Source: Holosporales bacterium (GTDB taxonomy: Bacteria > Pseudomonadota > Alphaproteobacteria > BNTO01). From it: a stretch of DNA of 6,645 bases. The notes below the pieces were generated by a model. The model ran no database searches. It was not told the origin of the DNA and worked only from the letters and a program-made list of their open reading frames with translations. Every line of letters starts with the position of its first letter. Position 1 is the first letter of the stretch. The stretch lies in the NCBI GenBank assembly GCA_031257945.1, contig JAIRNU010000033.1, forward strand, positions 1 to 6,645, written 5' to 3'. Below, piece by piece: positions 6,307 through 6,645 of the stretch. The position numbers and the translations under genes were made by a program.

Positions 6307-6318
6307 CCTGTGCACAGG
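6307..6318. promoter_or_regulatory. Perfect 12-bp palindrome upstream of the small membrane protein
   Basis: CCTGTGCACAGG is perfectly palindromic and lies 16 bases before the ATG at 6291. It could be an operator for a dimeric regulator. No known regulator site is recognised. Confidence 0.3.
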
Positions 6319-6351
6319 GGGATTTTATCAAAAGCGCTAACGTAAGTATAA

Positions 6352-6522
6352 CTATTTTTGCTCAGACAGTATTTTGTACGGTGCCTTTTTTATTAAATCT
6401 TCCAGAAAATTCCGCGCAAACTTGGCGGTTGCCTTGGTAAAAAGACCGGAATGTATGTATTTCGAAAAACGCTTCCACGCCGCGAAATGCTTGATTGTGA
6501 CGTCATTTACTGTGCGGGTCAT
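6352..6522 (-). pseudogene. Rearranged remnant of an IS481-like transposase
   Basis: A short open frame keeps pieces of a DDE transposase resembling the IS481 family. The stretch at 6370-6474 (SKY...KAT..FARNFLEDLIKKAPYKI) matches the core region around DRTSKF...ATxxxAxxFLxxLIxxxPYKIHT, but breaks off where the catalytic LTDNGxxFT should follow. The stretch at 6484-6522 (MTRTVNDVTIKHF) resembles the later C-terminal motif (M)NRTxKDATVKxF, so the order appears reversed relative to an intact protein. No catalytic acidic triad remains. The frame can extend to an ATG at 6546 inside the 71-bp repeat. The family call is from remembered motifs. Confidence 0.6.
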
Positions 6523-6527
6523 GTGGG

Positions 6528-6598
6528 TGTCCAAGATCAAACACATATGAGAAAAAATATGTAGTGAAAAAAGCCTGAAAAGCCCGAAATAAAAAATA
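6528..6598 (+). repeat. 71-bp perfect direct repeat, copy 2
   Basis: Identical to 963-1033 over all 71 bases, with mismatches immediately outside at both ends (6527 and 6599). It adjoins the transposase remnant and runs towards the window edge. No inverse of its TGTCCAAGATC start is seen by 6645, so if it is one end of an insertion sequence the other end lies outside the window. Confidence 0.9.
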
Positions 6599-6645
6599 CA
6601 GTATTCACAAAAAGCAAAAAGGCCTCCAGAATGAAGTTAGAAAAA

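Noticed and set aside
6043..6311. 11-base repeat AATACGCCTGT at 6043-6053 and 6301-6311
   Set aside because: Repeats of this length are expected by chance in a window of this size.
1..6645. CRISPR array, defence system, toxin-antitoxin pair or riboswitch
   Set aside because: No regularly spaced repeats, no recognisable defence or toxin domains, and no Mg2+ riboswitch-like leader before mgtE could be supported.

Overview
This 6.6 kb window is chromosomal DNA of moderate-to-low GC from a bacterium. The gene content (FtsA, MgtE, DprA, a SixA-type phosphatase, PgeF/YfiH and a CCA-encoding tRNA-Glu) points to a Gram-negative, probably an alphaproteobacterium. Small mobile-element debris, unrelated neighbours brought together and two genes with disturbed 5' ends suggest a genome undergoing reduction, such as a host-associated lineage of the Holosporales/Rickettsiales type. 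That placement is inference from style and was not tested.

Layout, left to right. 1-753: a PgeF (YfiH, DUF152) family gene on the + strand; the metal-site residues are intact but the best start signal lies in another frame. 754-1212: 459 bases without a gene, holding a small hairpin, a 171-bp MITE-like element (791-961) and the first copy of a 71-bp perfect repeat (963-1033). 1213-1287: tRNA-Glu(UUC). 1348-2634 (-): a divergent, solitary ftsA. 2635-2863: a divergent AT-rich promoter region. 2864-4234 (+): mgtE magnesium channel. 4235-4311: a convergent gap with a small hairpin. 4312-5448 (-): dprA/smf, whose well-placed ATG is again out of frame with the main gene. 5532-6044 (+): SixA-like histidine phosphatase. 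6045-6645: a possible tiny membrane protein (-), a remnant of an IS481-like transposase (-) and the second copy of the 71-bp repeat.

The genes do not form a single pathway. They are single-gene transcription units with divergent or convergent junctions: cell division (ftsA), Mg2+ homeostasis (mgtE), DNA uptake and recombination (dprA), phospho-signalling (sixA) and peptidoglycan/purine housekeeping (pgeF). I found no defence island, biosynthetic cluster or CRISPR array. The points worth a second look are the two out-of-frame 5' ends, the repeat and MITE structures beside the tRNA and at the right edge, the rearranged transposase remnant, and the altered motifs in FtsA and MgtE.
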